A stretch of 64,000 nucleotides of DNA from Ensifer adhaerens. Lineage in GTDB: Bacteria; Pseudomonadota; Alphaproteobacteria; Rhizobiales; Rhizobiaceae. Location: positions 682,001 to 746,000 of the forward strand of contig OCMG01000004.1 in the NCBI GenBank assembly GCA_900215285.1, read 5' to 3'. Shown here in pieces: positions 36,223-45,751 of this stretch. Position 1 is the stretch's first letter; each line of letters opens with the position of its first letter. The notes under the pieces are model-generated. The model did not search any database, was not told the origin of the DNA, and saw only the letters and a program-made list of their open reading frames with translations. The translations under genes were made by a program, and so were the position numbers.

Positions 36223-37320
36223 ATGCTGAAAACACCCTATTACCTGATCGACAAGGCGAAGCTTCTTCCCAACATGGAGAAGATCGCATGGCTGCGCCAG
36301 AACTCGGGCGCGAAGTCGCTGCTGGCGCTGAAATGCTTTGCCACCTGGTCGGTCTTCGACCTGATGAGCGAATATATGGACGGCACGACGTCCTCATCGC
36401 TTTATGAAGTCAAGCTCGGCCGCGAGAAGTTCGGCAAGGAAACGCATGCCTATTCGGTCGCCTATGGCGATGACGAGATCGGCGAAGTGGTCGACAATTG
36501 CGACAAGATCATCTTCAACACGATCAATCAGCTCGAGCGTTTCGATGCCGCCTCCGCCTCCAAAGTGCGCGGTCTGCGCGTCAATCCGCGCGTCTCGACC
36601 TCCGAATGGCTGATTTCGGACCCGGCGCGGCCGCATTCGCGGCTGGGCGAATGGGATGCCGCGAAGATCGAGGCCGTGGCCGACAAGATCACTGGCTTCA
36701 TGTTCCATAACAATTGCGAGAATGACGATTTCGATCGCTTCTCGGAAATGCTCGGCAAGATCGAGGCGGATTTCGGCCATCTGATTTCCAAGATGAAATG
36801 GGTGAGCCTCGGCGGCGGCATTCACTTCACCGGCGAGGACTATCCGATCGACAAACTCGCCGACCGGCTGAAGCGCTTTGCCGACACCTATGGCATCCAG
36901 GTCTATCTGGAACCGGGCGAAGCCTCGATCACCAAGTCGACGACGCTGGAAGTGACCGTGCTCGACACGCTCTACAACGGCAAGAACCTCGCCATCGTGG
37001 ACAGTTCCATCGAGGCGCATATGCTCGACCTGCTGATTTACCGGCAATCGGCCAAGATGGCCCCGAACGAGGGCGCGCACGAATATATGGTCTGCGGCAA
37101 GTCCTGCCTTGCGGGCGATATCTTCGGCGAATTCAAATTCGACCATGAACTGAAACCCGGCGACCGCCTCTCCATCCAGGATGCGGCTGGCTACACCATG
37201 GTCAAGAAGAACTGGTTTAACGGTGTGAAAATGCCGTCAATCGCCATTCGGGAAACCGATGGCAGCATCAGGACGGTCCGCGAGTTCACCTTCGCGGACT
37301 ACGAACAAAGCCTGTCCTGA
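36223..37320 (+). CDS. nspC: Carboxynorspermidine/carboxyspermidine decarboxylase
   Basis: A 365-residue PLP enzyme of the alanine-racemase-fold decarboxylases. The PLP lysine lies in LLALKCFATWS near the N-terminus, and the domain-interface HNNCEN, GGGIHFTG and the C-terminal CGKSCLAGD (catalytic cysteine) are intact. It decarboxylates carboxyspermidine to spermidine, the last step of the alternative polyamine route used by Agrobacterium and Vibrio. I start at ATG 36223 after TTTAGGA. The dehydrogenase gene for the preceding step follows 57 bp downstream. Confidence 0.94.
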   Translation: MLKTPYYLIDKAKLLPNMEKIAWLRQNSGAKSLLALKCFATWSVFDLMSEYMDGTTSSSLYEVKLGREKFGKETHAYSVAYGDDEIGEVVDNCDKIIFNTINQLERFDAASASKVRGLRVNPRVSTSEWLISDPARPHSRLGEWDAAKIEAVADKITGFMFHNNCENDDFDRFSEMLGKIEADFGHLISKMKWVSLGGGIHFTGEDYPIDKLADRLKRFADTYGIQVYLEPGEASITKSTTLEVTVLDTLYNGKNLAIVDSSIEAHMLDLLIYRQSAKMAPNEGAHEYMVCGKSCLAGDIFGEFKFDHELKPGDRLSIQDAAGYTMVKKNWFNGVKMPSIAIRETDGSIRTVREFTFADYEQSLS

Positions 37321-37377
37321 AGCGATCTGCTTCCGGAAGGTTTCTGACGATTGGACACAAGGAGTTTAGTCCTCATC

Positions 37378-38625
37378 ATGAAGAAGAACGTTCTCATCAT
37401 CGGCGCCGGCGGCGTCGCCCAGGTGGTCGCGCACAAGTGCGCGCAGAACAACGACGTCCTCGGCGACCTGCATATCGCCTCGCGCACCAAATCGAAATGC
37501 GATGACATCATCGCATCGGTTCACGAGAAGAAGGCGATGAAGCAGCCGGGCGTTTTCGAAGCCCATGCGCTGGACGCACTCGACATCGAAGCCACCAAGG
37601 CGCTGATCAAGTCGACCAAGTCCGAGATCGTCATCAATGTCGGCACGGCCTTCCTCAACATGTCTGTGCTGCGCGCTTGCATGGACACGGGCGTTGCCTA
37701 TATCGACACCGCGATCCACGAAGAGCCGAACAAGATTTGCGAAACGCCGCCGTGGTACGGTAACTACGAGTGGAAGCGCGCCGCCGAATGCGAAGAGAAG
37801 GGCATCACCGCCATTCTCGGCGCCGGCTTCGACCCGGGCGTCGTCAACGCCTATGCCAAGCTCGCCAAGGACGACTATTTCGACAAGATCACCGATGTCG
37901 ACATCGTCGACATCAATGCCGGCAGCCACGGCAAGTATTTCGCCACGAATTTCGACCCGGAAATCAACTTCCGCGAATTCACCGGCGTCGTCTATTCCTG
38001 GCAAAAGGGCGAATGGCAGGTGAACAAGATGTTCGAGATCGGCAAGGACTATGACCTGCCGGTCGTCGGCACGCGCCGTGCCTATCTCTGCGGCCATGAC
38101 GAAGTGCATTCGCTGTCCAAGAACATGGATGGCGCGGATGTCCGCTTCTGGATGGGCTTCGGCGACCACTACATCAACGTCTTCACCGTGCTGAAGAATA
38201 TCGGCCTGCTCTCCGAACAGCCGGTCAAGCTTGCCGACGGTTCGGAAGTCGTGCCGCTCAAGGTCGTCAAGGCCTGCCTGCCCGACCCGGCATCGCTCGC
38301 CCCGAACTACGAAGGCAAGACCTGCATCGGCGACTTCGTGAAGGGCACGAAGGACGGCAAGGAACGCGAAGTCTTCATCTACAACGTCGCCGACCACAAG
38401 GAAGCCTATAACGAAGTCGGCTCCCAGGGCATTTCCTACACGGCTGGCGTTCCGCCGGTTGCTGCCGCGATCCTGATCGCCAAGGGCGCATGGGATGTGA
38501 AGAAGATGGTGAACGTCGAAGAACTGCCGCCGCAGCCCTTCCTGGCGGTTCTCAACCGCATCGGTCTGCAGACCTGCATCCGCGACGAAAACGGCGACCG
38601 CCCGCTGGAATTCGTCGAGCCCTGA
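37378..38625 (+). CDS. Carboxynorspermidine/carboxyspermidine dehydrogenase (saccharopine dehydrogenase family)
   Basis: A 415-residue NAD(P)H enzyme that condenses aspartate semialdehyde with putrescine (or diaminopropane) to carboxyspermidine. The N-terminus VLIIGAGGVAQVVAHKCAQ is a dinucleotide fold, followed by IASRTKSKCD; the substrate domain includes GAGFDPGVVNAYAKLA. ATG 37378 is the first methionine of the fold; AAGGAG is 13 bases upstream, a long spacing. Paired with nspC it completes spermidine synthesis, so the two are a pathway operon. Confidence 0.93.
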   Translation: MKKNVLIIGAGGVAQVVAHKCAQNNDVLGDLHIASRTKSKCDDIIASVHEKKAMKQPGVFEAHALDALDIEATKALIKSTKSEIVINVGTAFLNMSVLRACMDTGVAYIDTAIHEEPNKICETPPWYGNYEWKRAAECEEKGITAILGAGFDPGVVNAYAKLAKDDYFDKITDVDIVDINAGSHGKYFATNFDPEINFREFTGVVYSWQKGEWQVNKMFEIGKDYDLPVVGTRRAYLCGHDEVHSLSKNMDGADVRFWMGFGDHYINVFTVLKNIGLLSEQPVKLADGSEVVPLKVVKACLPDPASLAPNYEGKTCIGDFVKGTKDGKEREVFIYNVADHKEAYNEVGSQGISYTAGVPPVAAAILIAKGAWDVKKMVNVEELPPQPFLAVLNRIGLQTCIRDENGDRPLEFVEP

Positions 38626-38645
38626 GATTCCGGGTTCCTTTACAC

Positions 38646-38748
38646 TAGATCGTTTCAGCGTTTCCTGGAAACGCTGAAACGATCTAAGTCTTTGTTTTTG
38701 CGAAATTCCAGACGCGAAACCGGTTTCCACTTTCGCTGGGTTTGCTCT
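38646..38748. repeat. RIME-like intergenic repeat, copy A
   Basis: It begins with a perfect 19-bp stem (TAGATCGTTTCAGCGTTTC and its complement, 38646-38686, loop CTG), followed by a conserved tail containing TTTGTTTTTGCG, AATTCC and GAAACCGGTTTCCAC. The same unit, about 85-90% similar by eye, recurs at 49153. This resembles Rhizobium-specific intergenic mosaic elements. It lies between the dehydrogenase gene and its terminator. Confidence 0.8.
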
Positions 38749-38784
38749 AAGACCCGCCGGAGCAATCCCGGCGGGTCTTTTCGT
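38749..38784. terminator. Strong bidirectional terminator
   Basis: A perfect 12-bp stem AAGACCCGCCGG / CCGGCGGGTCTT with a 7-nt loop and TTTTCG after. It serves the polyamine operon and, from the other side, the convergent pirin gene. Confidence 0.88.
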
Positions 38785-38826
38785 ATCATTCAGACATTTC
38801 GCTCGCCTGGGCCTGGCGAAAGCCGT

Positions 38827-39747
38827 TCAGGCAAAGACGGCGCCTTCCTTGATGAATTTGCCCGTCTGCAGCTCCTGAAACGCCTGCATCAGTTCCTCGC
38901 GGGTATTCATCACGATCGGCCCGTGCCAGGCGACAGGCTCCTCGATCGGCTTGCCGGAGACGAGCAGGAAGCGGATGCCCTGATCGCCGGCCTGAACGGT
39001 CACTTCGTCACCCGTGTCGAAGACAACCAGAGTCCGGTTTCCGCTCATGTCGCGGATATTCAGTTCCTCGCCATTGAATTCCTTCTCCACCTTCACGCCA
39101 ATCGGCGTCGAGGCATCGCGGAACGTGCCGGAGCCGGCGAAGATATAGGCGAAGGCCTTGCGATAGGTGTCGACCTTGAAGGTCTTGCGCTTGCCCGGCG
39201 GAACCGAAATGTCGAGATAGACGGGCTCGGCGGCGATGCCGTCGACCGGACCCTTCTTTCCCCAGAACTCGCCGGTGATGATGCGCGCCGCCGTGCCGTC
39301 GTCATCGACGACCACCGGGATATCGGCCGACTTCACGTCCTGATAGCGCGGGCTCGTCATCTTCATCGAAGACGGCAGGTTGGCCCAGAGCTGGAAGCCA
39401 TGCATCTTGCCGGCAAAATCGCCGCGCGGCATTTCCTGGTGCATGATGCCGGAACCCGCCGTCATCCACTGGACGTCACCAGCTCCGAGCGTGCCCTGAT
39501 TGCCGAGGCTGTCGCCATGCTCGACCGAGCCCGCCAGAACATAGGTGATCGTCTCGATGCCGCGATGCGGATGCCAGGGGAAGCCCTTGAGATATTTTGC
39601 CGGGTCGTCATTGCGAAAATCGTCCATCATCAGGAACGGGTCGGTCAGCGACGGATCGCCGAAGCCGAAGACGCGATGGAGATGAACGCCGGCCCCTTCG
39701 CGGGCGGGGACGGCAATGCTTTCATGCTTGACGGGACGTATGGACAT
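38827..39747 (-). CDS. Pirin family protein
   Basis: A 306-residue bicupin. The N-terminal cupin has FPWHPHRGIETITYVLAGSVEHGDSLGN with the metal histidines and a glutamate (MHQEMP) further on. Bacterial pirins such as YhhW show quercetinase activity or act as metal-dependent regulators, and the true substrate is usually unknown. The ATG at 39747 (MSIRPVKHES) has an AAGGA site; longer upstream frames are not conserved. Confidence 0.93.
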   Translation of the reverse strand: MSIRPVKHESIAVPAREGAGVHLHRVFGFGDPSLTDPFLMMDDFRNDDPAKYLKGFPWHPHRGIETITYVLAGSVEHGDSLGNQGTLGAGDVQWMTAGSGIMHQEMPRGDFAGKMHGFQLWANLPSSMKMTSPRYQDVKSADIPVVVDDDGTAARIITGEFWGKKGPVDGIAAEPVYLDISVPPGKRKTFKVDTYRKAFAYIFAGSGTFRDASTPIGVKVEKEFNGEELNIRDMSGNRTLVVFDTGDEVTVQAGDQGIRFLLVSGKPIEEPVAWHGPIVMNTREELMQAFQELQTGKFIKEGAVFA

Positions 39748-40040
39748 GTCTCGATCCTTTCCCTGGCCGAAGGCGTCGCGCGCCCTGGCTCTCCAATCTT
39801 GAGGTCGTTCGAGAAAACTGAACGAGTGCCTCTGTTCGTGCAGAATATGGCGAAGCAGAGCCTTTGGCAAAAGGGCCGGCCGGGAACGCAGTGTTCACAA
39901 AATTCCGTTTTCGGGCTCATCCCGTCTTTCGGACTGATACCGTTCGTGACAGTATCGTTAACACAATTTTACCCATGTTTTGGGATTCTGGATTTCTAGG
40001 CGGCGAAGACGGTCGAGCCGCGCGTGAGTGGATTTCTTTC

Positions 40041-40853
40041 ATGTGTCGTTGGGCTGCCTATAGTGGCGAACCGATCTATCTCGAGCATATCGTTTCCTCC
40101 CAGACCCATTCGCTGATCGAGCAATCGCATCATGCGACCGAGGCCAAGACCTCGACCAATGGCGACGGCTTCGGCATTGCCTGGTATGGCGACCGGCCCG
40201 AACCCGGCCTCTTCCGCGATATCCTGCCCGCCTGGTCCGACTGCAATCTCAAGTCTCTTGCCCGGCAGATCCGCTCCGGCCTTTTCCTCGCCCATGTGCG
40301 GGCGGCCACCGGCGGCGGCACGCGGCGCGACAATTGCCATCCTTTCGTCCATGGCCGCTGGTCCTTCATGCATAACGGACAGGTCTCCGGTTTCGAGCGC
40401 CTGCGCCGACCGCTGGAGGCGCTGCTGGACGACCGACTTTATACGGCCCGCGTGGGCACGACCGATTCCGAACTGCTCTTTTTGCTGGCGCTGCATTTCG
40501 GCCTCGACCGCGATCCGGTCGCCGCCATCGAGGCCATGCTGAAACATGTGGAGTGCGAGGCCGATCGCCTCGGTTTCGATACCGTGATTCGATTCACGGC
40601 TGCCTTCTCGGACGGCGCGCGCCTTTTTGCGGTGCGCTATGCGTCCGACCGCAAGGCCCCGACGCTTTATTCCGCGCCGCTCGGACGCGGGCATTGCCTC
40701 GTCTCCGAGCCGCTCAACGACGACCGCGACGCCTGGGTGGCGATCCCGGACGGCAGCGTCGTTGTCATTGAAGGTCACGAGATTGCGGTCCAGCCCTTCG
40801 GTAGCTGGGACCTCACGCGTCGTGCGCCGGAGCTTCAGCTGGTCGCGAAATAG
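40041..40853 (+). CDS. Class II glutamine amidotransferase (YafJ/EgtC-like)
   Basis: A 270-residue Ntn-type amidotransferase. The start MCRWAAYSG exposes Cys2 as nucleophile after methionine removal, which fixes the ATG at 40041. GDGFGIAWYG, HVRAATGG, NCHPF and MHNG are the expected glutaminase motifs. Partners that would accept ammonia or a glutamyl group are not adjacent, so the pathway is unknown; EgtC-type hercynylcysteine sulfoxide chemistry is only one possibility. The 3' end overlaps coaBC by 19 bp. Confidence 0.9.
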   Translation: MCRWAAYSGEPIYLEHIVSSQTHSLIEQSHHATEAKTSTNGDGFGIAWYGDRPEPGLFRDILPAWSDCNLKSLARQIRSGLFLAHVRAATGGGTRRDNCHPFVHGRWSFMHNGQVSGFERLRRPLEALLDDRLYTARVGTTDSELLFLLALHFGLDRDPVAAIEAMLKHVECEADRLGFDTVIRFTAAFSDGARLFAVRYASDRKAPTLYSAPLGRGHCLVSEPLNDDRDAWVAIPDGSVVVIEGHEIAVQPFGSWDLTRRAPELQLVAK

Positions 40854-42046
40854 GTCGCGATCTTTGCGGCCAGCTTTTCGGCGACCTCGCCCTTGGGCAT
40901 GTCCGGCCAGACATCGACGCCTTCGCGGCTGATGACGCGCACGGAATTGCGCTCGCCCCCCATGATGCCGGTTTCGGCGCTCACGTCATTGGCGACGATC
41001 ATGTCCGCGCCCTTCGTTTCCAGCTTCTTGCGGGCGTTTTCGATCACGCTCTGCGTTTCGGCCGCAAAGCCGCAGACGAGCTTCGGCCGCATGGCGTGAT
41101 GCCCGACGGTCTTCAGGATATCCGGGTTCTCGATGAGCTGCAGCGGTGCCGGCGCCTCGCCCGGCTGCTTCTTGATCTTCTCGCCGGCCGAGGTGGCAAC
41201 GCGCCAGTCGGCCACGGCGGCGACCATCACGGCGATATCAGCGGGGAGTGCTGCCAGAACCGCGTCGCGCATCTCCTCGGCGCGCTCGACATGAATGGTG
41301 CGGACGCCGAGCGGATCTGGAATGGTCACGGGACCGGAGACGAGTGTCACCTCGGCGCCGAGTGCAGCAAGGGCCGCGGCAATCGCGTGCCCCTGCTTGC
41401 CGGACGAGCGATTGGCAATATAGCGGACGGGGTCGATCGGCTCATGCGTCGGACCGGAGGTCACGATCGCCTTGCGACCAAGGAGCGGTTTCGGATTGCC
41501 GTCGAGCAGCAGCGTCGCGGCCTGCAGGATCTGCATCGCCTCGCTCATGCGGCCGAGCCCGGCCTCGCCACTTTCGGCCATCTCGCCGCGTTCCGGACCG
41601 ATGAAATGGATGCCATCGGCCTTCAGCGTCGCGACATTGCGCTGCGTCGCCTTGGCCGACCACATTTTCGGGTTCATCGCGGGGGCAACGAGGACAGGTT
41701 TGTCGGTGGCCAGGAGCACGGTAGAGGCAAGGTCGTCCGCCAGCCCGTTCGCCATCTTCGCCATCAGATCGGCGGTGGCGGGTGCCACGACGATCAGGTC
41801 GCAATCGCGCGCGAGGCGGATATGGCCGACATCCTGCTCGTCTTCACGGGAGAAGAGATCGGTATAGACGTGGGATGCGGAGAGCGCGCCGACGGCCAGA
41901 GGCGTCACGAATTGCTGCGCCCCCGCCGTCACGATCGGACGCACGCTCGCGCCCTGCTCACGAAAGCGGCGGATGAGGTCGAGGCTCTTATAGGCCGCAA
42001 TCCCGCCGGCAACGATCAGCAGAATTCGCTTGTTCTTCAATATCAT
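40835..42046 (-). CDS. coaBC: Bifunctional phosphopantothenoylcysteine decarboxylase/synthetase (CoaBC/Dfp)
   Basis: A 403-residue two-domain enzyme of coenzyme A synthesis. CoaC (about 1-180) is a flavoprotein with GGIAAYKSLDLIRR and the APAMNPKMW substrate-recognition clamp; CoaB (about 190-400) has TSGPTHEPIDPVRYIANRSSG, VAAVADWR and ENPDIL. ATG 42044-42046 has GGAG 6 bases upstream and is preferred to an earlier GTG. In many rhizobia this gene adjoins ubiB and dut; here it is 30 kb from ubiB and 9 kb from dut. Confidence 0.96.
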   Translation of the reverse strand: MILKNKRILLIVAGGIAAYKSLDLIRRFREQGASVRPIVTAGAQQFVTPLAVGALSASHVYTDLFSREDEQDVGHIRLARDCDLIVVAPATADLMAKMANGLADDLASTVLLATDKPVLVAPAMNPKMWSAKATQRNVATLKADGIHFIGPERGEMAESGEAGLGRMSEAMQILQAATLLLDGNPKPLLGRKAIVTSGPTHEPIDPVRYIANRSSGKQGHAIAAALAALGAEVTLVSGPVTIPDPLGVRTIHVERAEEMRDAVLAALPADIAVMVAAVADWRVATSAGEKIKKQPGEAPAPLQLIENPDILKTVGHHAMRPKLVCGFAAETQSVIENARKKLETKGADMIVANDVSAETGIMGGERNSVRVISREGVDVWPDMPKGEVAEKLAAKIATYFATS

Positions 42047-42110
42047 GAAACGCTCCACCCGCTTTCGCGCCGAACCTAACCCCTCGCGCGCAAAATGAAA
42101 AGCGCGCTTG

Positions 42111-42758
42111 TCAGCGTGCCTGCGTCATCAGGATCTTGACCGCGAAGGCCGAGAAAACCCCGCCGAACGTGTAGTCCAGCCCGCGCAGGACCCTCCTGTT
42201 CGCCTTCAGCCACCCCGCCAGACCATGCGCGCCGAAGACGACGCCAAAGGCAACGGGGAGGCCGATGAGAATGAAGTAAAAGCCGAGGAAGAAGAGCTTG
42301 CCGGTGACATGCGGATCGGAGGCCTTCACGAATTGCGGCAGGAAGGTCATGAAGAAGATGATGACCTTGGGATTGAGCATGTTGACCCAAAGGCCGTTGA
42401 GCAGGCCGGATGTAAATGACCCGCGCCTCGGGGCCTCGGCCGTATCGTCAAGCTGGAAGGTCGAGCCCCTGAAGATCGCCTGCACGGCAAGCCACAGCAG
42501 ATAGGCGGCACCCGCCACCTTCAGCACCAGAAAGGCCATCGGCGAGGCGACGATGAGGGCCGAGACGCCGAGCGCCACCAGCGTCGTGTGAACACAGAGC
42601 CCGATATTCGTCCCGACGATGACGCCAAGCGCCGCCACGGGTCCGTCGCGGAGCGAACGGCTGATCTGCAGGGTCATGTCCGGGCCGGGCGTCAGGCTGA
42701 GCAGCAAGGCGGCCAGGGTAAATGTCACCAACGTGTTGAGATCGGGGATGAAGGTCAT
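42111..42758 (-). CDS. LysE/RhtB family amino acid exporter (first of three)
   Basis: A 215-residue protein with about six helices and the family N-terminus LLLSLTPGPDMTLQISRSLRDGP, then GTNIGLCVHTTLVALG and the LNPKVIIFFMTFLPQF signature. Family members export homoserine, threonine, leucine or similar compounds. It starts 5 bp after the SDR gene stop, so the two form an operon, and a shared substrate pathway is possible. The substrate is not predictable. Confidence 0.9.
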   Translation of the reverse strand: MTFIPDLNTLVTFTLAALLLSLTPGPDMTLQISRSLRDGPVAALGVIVGTNIGLCVHTTLVALGVSALIVASPMAFLVLKVAGAAYLLWLAVQAIFRGSTFQLDDTAEAPRRGSFTSGLLNGLWVNMLNPKVIIFFMTFLPQFVKASDPHVTGKLFFLGFYFILIGLPVAFGVVFGAHGLAGWLKANRRVLRGLDYTFGGVFSAFAVKILMTQAR

Positions 42759-42763
42759 GGCAG

Positions 42764-43627
42764 TCACAGTCCGTTCGACTTGAGGAATTCGGCGAAAGCG
42801 GGCGCATGGTCCTTGTGCCAGCGCGACAGCGGCGGGCGGTTGTCGATGATATCGTGGGCTGCCCATTCGATACGCTTTTCGTCGAGCTTGCGGCTGACAT
42901 CATTGTCCGGGCAGAGAATGTAGAAATCGCCCCGCGCCAGGCTGTCCATCATGAAATCGACGGTCTGCTCCGGTGTCCACGCACCTGCCGGCTTTTCCGT
43001 GCGGTTGCCGGCGGTCAGCGGTGTGTAGACAAAGCCAGGGATGAGCAAATGTGCGCTGACTTTGCCGCCCTCGGTGTTACGCAGCTCATGCTCCAGCGCC
43101 TCCGTCAGCGCCTTCACGCCGGCCTTGGCGACATTGTAGGCCGGATCGCCGGGCGGCGTGGTGATGCCCTGCTTGGAGCCGGTATTGATGACGATCGCCG
43201 GCTCGCCATGCGAAAGCAGCGCCTTGCCGAAGATGCGCGAGCCGTGAATGACGCCGCCGAGATTGACGTCGAGCACGCGCTGCCAGTTTTCGAGCGGCCC
43301 GAAGAGCGAAGAACCCGGCTGGATGCCGGCATTGTTCATGACGACATGGATGGGGCCGAAACGCTTCGTCGCGGCCTCCACCAGCGCCTCGATATCCTCC
43401 CGCCTCGCGACATCGGTCGCCACCGAAAGAACGGGTTCCCCCTCCAGCGTCGCTGCGGCACGGACTTCTGCGGCGGCGTCTTGCAGACGCTCGCCGGCAA
43501 GATCCGCCAGAACGACATTGAGCCCCAGCTTCGCAAAGGCTTTTGCAGCGGCAAGGCCGATGCCGGAGGCGGCACCCGTGATGACGGCGGTGTTGCCGGA
43601 TTTGATGACGGGGTGGAGGTTTGACAT
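42764..43627 (-). CDS. SDR-family oxidoreductase
   Basis: A 287-residue classical short-chain dehydrogenase: TGAASGIGLAAA for the cofactor, NNAG (VVMNNAGIQPG), the Ser (INTGSKQG) and the catalytic YNVAK dyad. The C-terminus carries a substrate-side extension (WAAHDIIDNRPPLSRWHKDH). I start at ATG 43627 (MSNLHPV), dropping 15 codons of an upstream frame. It is followed by the LysE-type exporter, and ParD is divergent from it. Confidence 0.9.
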   Translation of the reverse strand: MSNLHPVIKSGNTAVITGAASGIGLAAAKAFAKLGLNVVLADLAGERLQDAAAEVRAAATLEGEPVLSVATDVARREDIEALVEAATKRFGPIHVVMNNAGIQPGSSLFGPLENWQRVLDVNLGGVIHGSRIFGKALLSHGEPAIVINTGSKQGITTPPGDPAYNVAKAGVKALTEALEHELRNTEGGKVSAHLLIPGFVYTPLTAGNRTEKPAGAWTPEQTVDFMMDSLARGDFYILCPDNDVSRKLDEKRIEWAAHDIIDNRPPLSRWHKDHAPAFAEFLKSNGL

Positions 43628-43709
43628 GGGCAACCAGGCTCCGGGCAGTTTCATTGAATGCTGAAGCCGCATGCGGTATCATCCGCCATCGGCTCGACAG
43701 GAATAGACC

Positions 43710-43961
43710 ATGAGCAAATCCGTTTCCATCCGTCTCGACGCAAAAGAAGACGCCTTCATAGAACGCCAGATCGCCACCGGCCGCTTCGGCTCGACCGATG
43801 AGGTGGTGAAGGCTGCGCTTGAGCTCTTGCAGGACGAAGAGGCCGAGCTTGACGCCATCCGGCAGGCGCTGATCGAGGGTGAGGAGTCGGGCGAGCCCGA
43901 ACCGTTCGACTTCGATGCTTTCCTGGAGCGGAAGAGGGCTGAGCGTGCCAAAATCGCCTGA
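43710..43961 (+). CDS. parD: ParD-type ribbon-helix-helix antitoxin
   Basis: An 83-residue antitoxin with an N-terminal ribbon-helix-helix (SKSVSIRLDAKEDAFIERQI; then FGSTDEVVKAALELL) for DNA binding and autorepression, and a C-terminal acidic tail (about 45-83) that wraps the toxin. ATG 43710. Its last 17 bp overlap parE. Confidence 0.9.
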   Translation: MSKSVSIRLDAKEDAFIERQIATGRFGSTDEVVKAALELLQDEEAELDAIRQALIEGEESGEPEPFDFDAFLERKRAERAKIA

Positions 43962-44247
43962 AGTCCGCCTCTCGCCCAAAGCCCAGGCCGATATTGATGC
44001 GATCTTCGATTACACCGATTCCCAATGGGGCTGGCGTCAGGCGGAGGAATATATTGCCGAGTTGCGGCTTGCGCTTTCAAGCCTCACAGAACCTCTTCCT
44101 CTGGCGACCCCGGCCAAGAGCATCCGAAAGGGCTACTTCGTCCTGCGTTGCGGCTCCCACAACGTCTTCTTTCGCAAGAAGCCGGATGCGATTTTGATTA
44201 TCCGCATTTTGCACCAGAGAATGGACCCGAAACGCCATCTGCGCTGA
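43945..44247 (+). CDS. parE: ParE-type toxin
   Basis: A 100-residue RelE/ParE-fold toxin starting at GTG 43945 (reads VPKSPEVRLSPKAQADID). Family signs are the KAQADIDAIFDYT helix, SIRKGYFVLR, HNVFFRK and the C-terminal ILHQRMDP. ParE toxins poison DNA gyrase. It is coupled to parD by overlap. The gene ends 90 bp before argG. Confidence 0.9.
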   Translation: MPKSPEVRLSPKAQADIDAIFDYTDSQWGWRQAEEYIAELRLALSSLTEPLPLATPAKSIRKGYFVLRCGSHNVFFRKKPDAILIIRILHQRMDPKRHLR

Positions 44248-44336
44248 ACGCTCGGACAAGGCTTCCCACTTGCAGTTTTGCCCAATCCGTCTAAAAGACC
44301 CGCAACTGAATTTGTCACATTTCCACGGGTTTTATC

Positions 44337-45560
44337 ATGGCGCTTCCCAAAGACGTGAAAAAGGTCGTTCTCGCCTATTCCGGCGGTCTCGACACTTCCA
44401 TCATCCTGAAATGGCTGCAGACCGAACTCGGCGCTGAAGTCGTCACCTTCACGGCCGATCTCGGCCAGGGCGAGGAGCTGGAGCCGGCGCGCAAGAAGGC
44501 CGAGATGCTCGGCATCAAGGAAATCTTCATCGAGGACGTGCGCGAGGAATTTGTCCGCGACTTCGTCTTCCCGATGTTCCGCGCCAATGCCGTCTATGAA
44601 GGCGTTTATCTGCTCGGCACCTCCATTGCCCGTCCGCTGATCTCCAAGCATCTGATCGAGATCGCGAAGAAGACCGGCGCCGACGCGATTGCCCACGGCG
44701 CGACCGGCAAGGGCAACGATCAGGTTCGCTTCGAGCTTTCGGCCTATGCGCTGAACCCCGACATCAAGATCATCGCGCCGTGGCGCGACTGGTCGTTCAA
44801 GAGCCGCACGGATCTGCTGGCCTTTGCCGAACAGAACCAGATCCCGGTCGCCAAGGACAAGAAGGGCGAAGCACCCTTCTCCGTTGACGCCAACCTTCTG
44901 CACTCCTCCTCCGAAGGCAAGGTTCTGGAAGACCCGGCACAGGAAGCCCCCGAATACGTGCATATGCGCACGATTTCGCCGGAAGCAGCTCCTGACAAGG
45001 CGACCACCATCAAGATCGGCTTCCGCAAGGGCGATGCCTGCTCGATCAACGGCGTCGAAATGAGCCCGGCCACGCTGCTCGCCGAACTCAACAACTACGG
45101 CCGCGACAACGGCATCGGCCGCCTCGACCTCGTCGAAAACCGCTTCGTCGGCATGAAGTCGCGCGGCGTCTATGAAACGCCCGGCGGCACGATCCTGCTC
45201 GCAGCCCACCGCGCGATGGAGAGTATCACGCTTGACCGCGGCGCTGCCCATCTCAAGGACGAGCTGATGCCGCGCTATGCCGAGCTCATCTATTACGGCT
45301 TCTGGTTCTCGCCGGAACGCGAAATGCTCCAGGCCCTCATCGACAAGAGCCAGGAACATGTCGAAGGCGAAGTGACGCTGAAGCTCTACAAGGGCAATGT
45401 CATGGTCATCGGCCGCGAGAGCGACAAATCGCTCTATTCCGATAAGCTCGTCACCTTCGAGGACGACCAGGGCGCCTACGACCAGAAGGACGCCGCCGGC
45501 TTCATCAAGCTGAATGCGCTGCGCCTGCGCACACTCGCCAAGCGCAACCAGAAGGGCTGA
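44337..45560 (+). CDS. argG: Argininosuccinate synthase
   Basis: A 407-residue enzyme joining citrulline and aspartate with ATP in arginine synthesis. The ATP P-loop AYSGGLDTS is at the N-terminus, and [23 protein letters not shown] and [18 protein letters not shown] are intact. The length is standard. It has its own strong terminator at 45601. Confidence 0.97.
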   Translation: MALPKDVKKVVLAYSGGLDTSIILKWLQTELGAEVVTFTADLGQGEELEPARKKAEMLGIKEIFIEDVREEFVRDFVFPMFRANAVYEGVYLLGTSIARPLISKHLIEIAKKTGADAIAHGATGKGNDQVRFELSAYALNPDIKIIAPWRDWSFKSRTDLLAFAEQNQIPVAKDKKGEAPFSVDANLLHSSSEGKVLEDPAQEAPEYVHMRTISPEAAPDKATTIKIGFRKGDACSINGVEMSPATLLAELNNYGRDNGIGRLDLVENRFVGMKSRGVYETPGGTILLAAHRAMESITLDRGAAHLKDELMPRYAELIYYGFWFSPEREMLQALIDKSQEHVEGEVTLKLYKGNVMVIGRESDKSLYSDKLVTFEDDQGAYDQKDAAGFIKLNALRLRTLAKRNQKG

Positions 45561-45600
45561 GGCGGAAGTTCGGCTCGAAGTCAATCTGCCCAATGTCGAG

Positions 45601-45633
45601 AAGCGGTCCTCCATGAAGGAGGACCGCTTTTTT
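45601..45633 (+). terminator. Rho-independent terminator of argG
   Basis: A perfect 12-bp stem AAGCGGTCCTCC / GGAGGACCGCTT, loop ATGAA, then TTTTTTG. Confidence 0.92.
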
Positions 45634-45751
45634 GTTGCAGCAGGGCCTAAAACTCATGAGCTATGGATAAGATTTCCTTAACAGTATTAAGTTATTTATA
45701 TATTAGTTTTTTATGAAATATTGTCGCACGACAAGACAACTGGGCCTTTGC

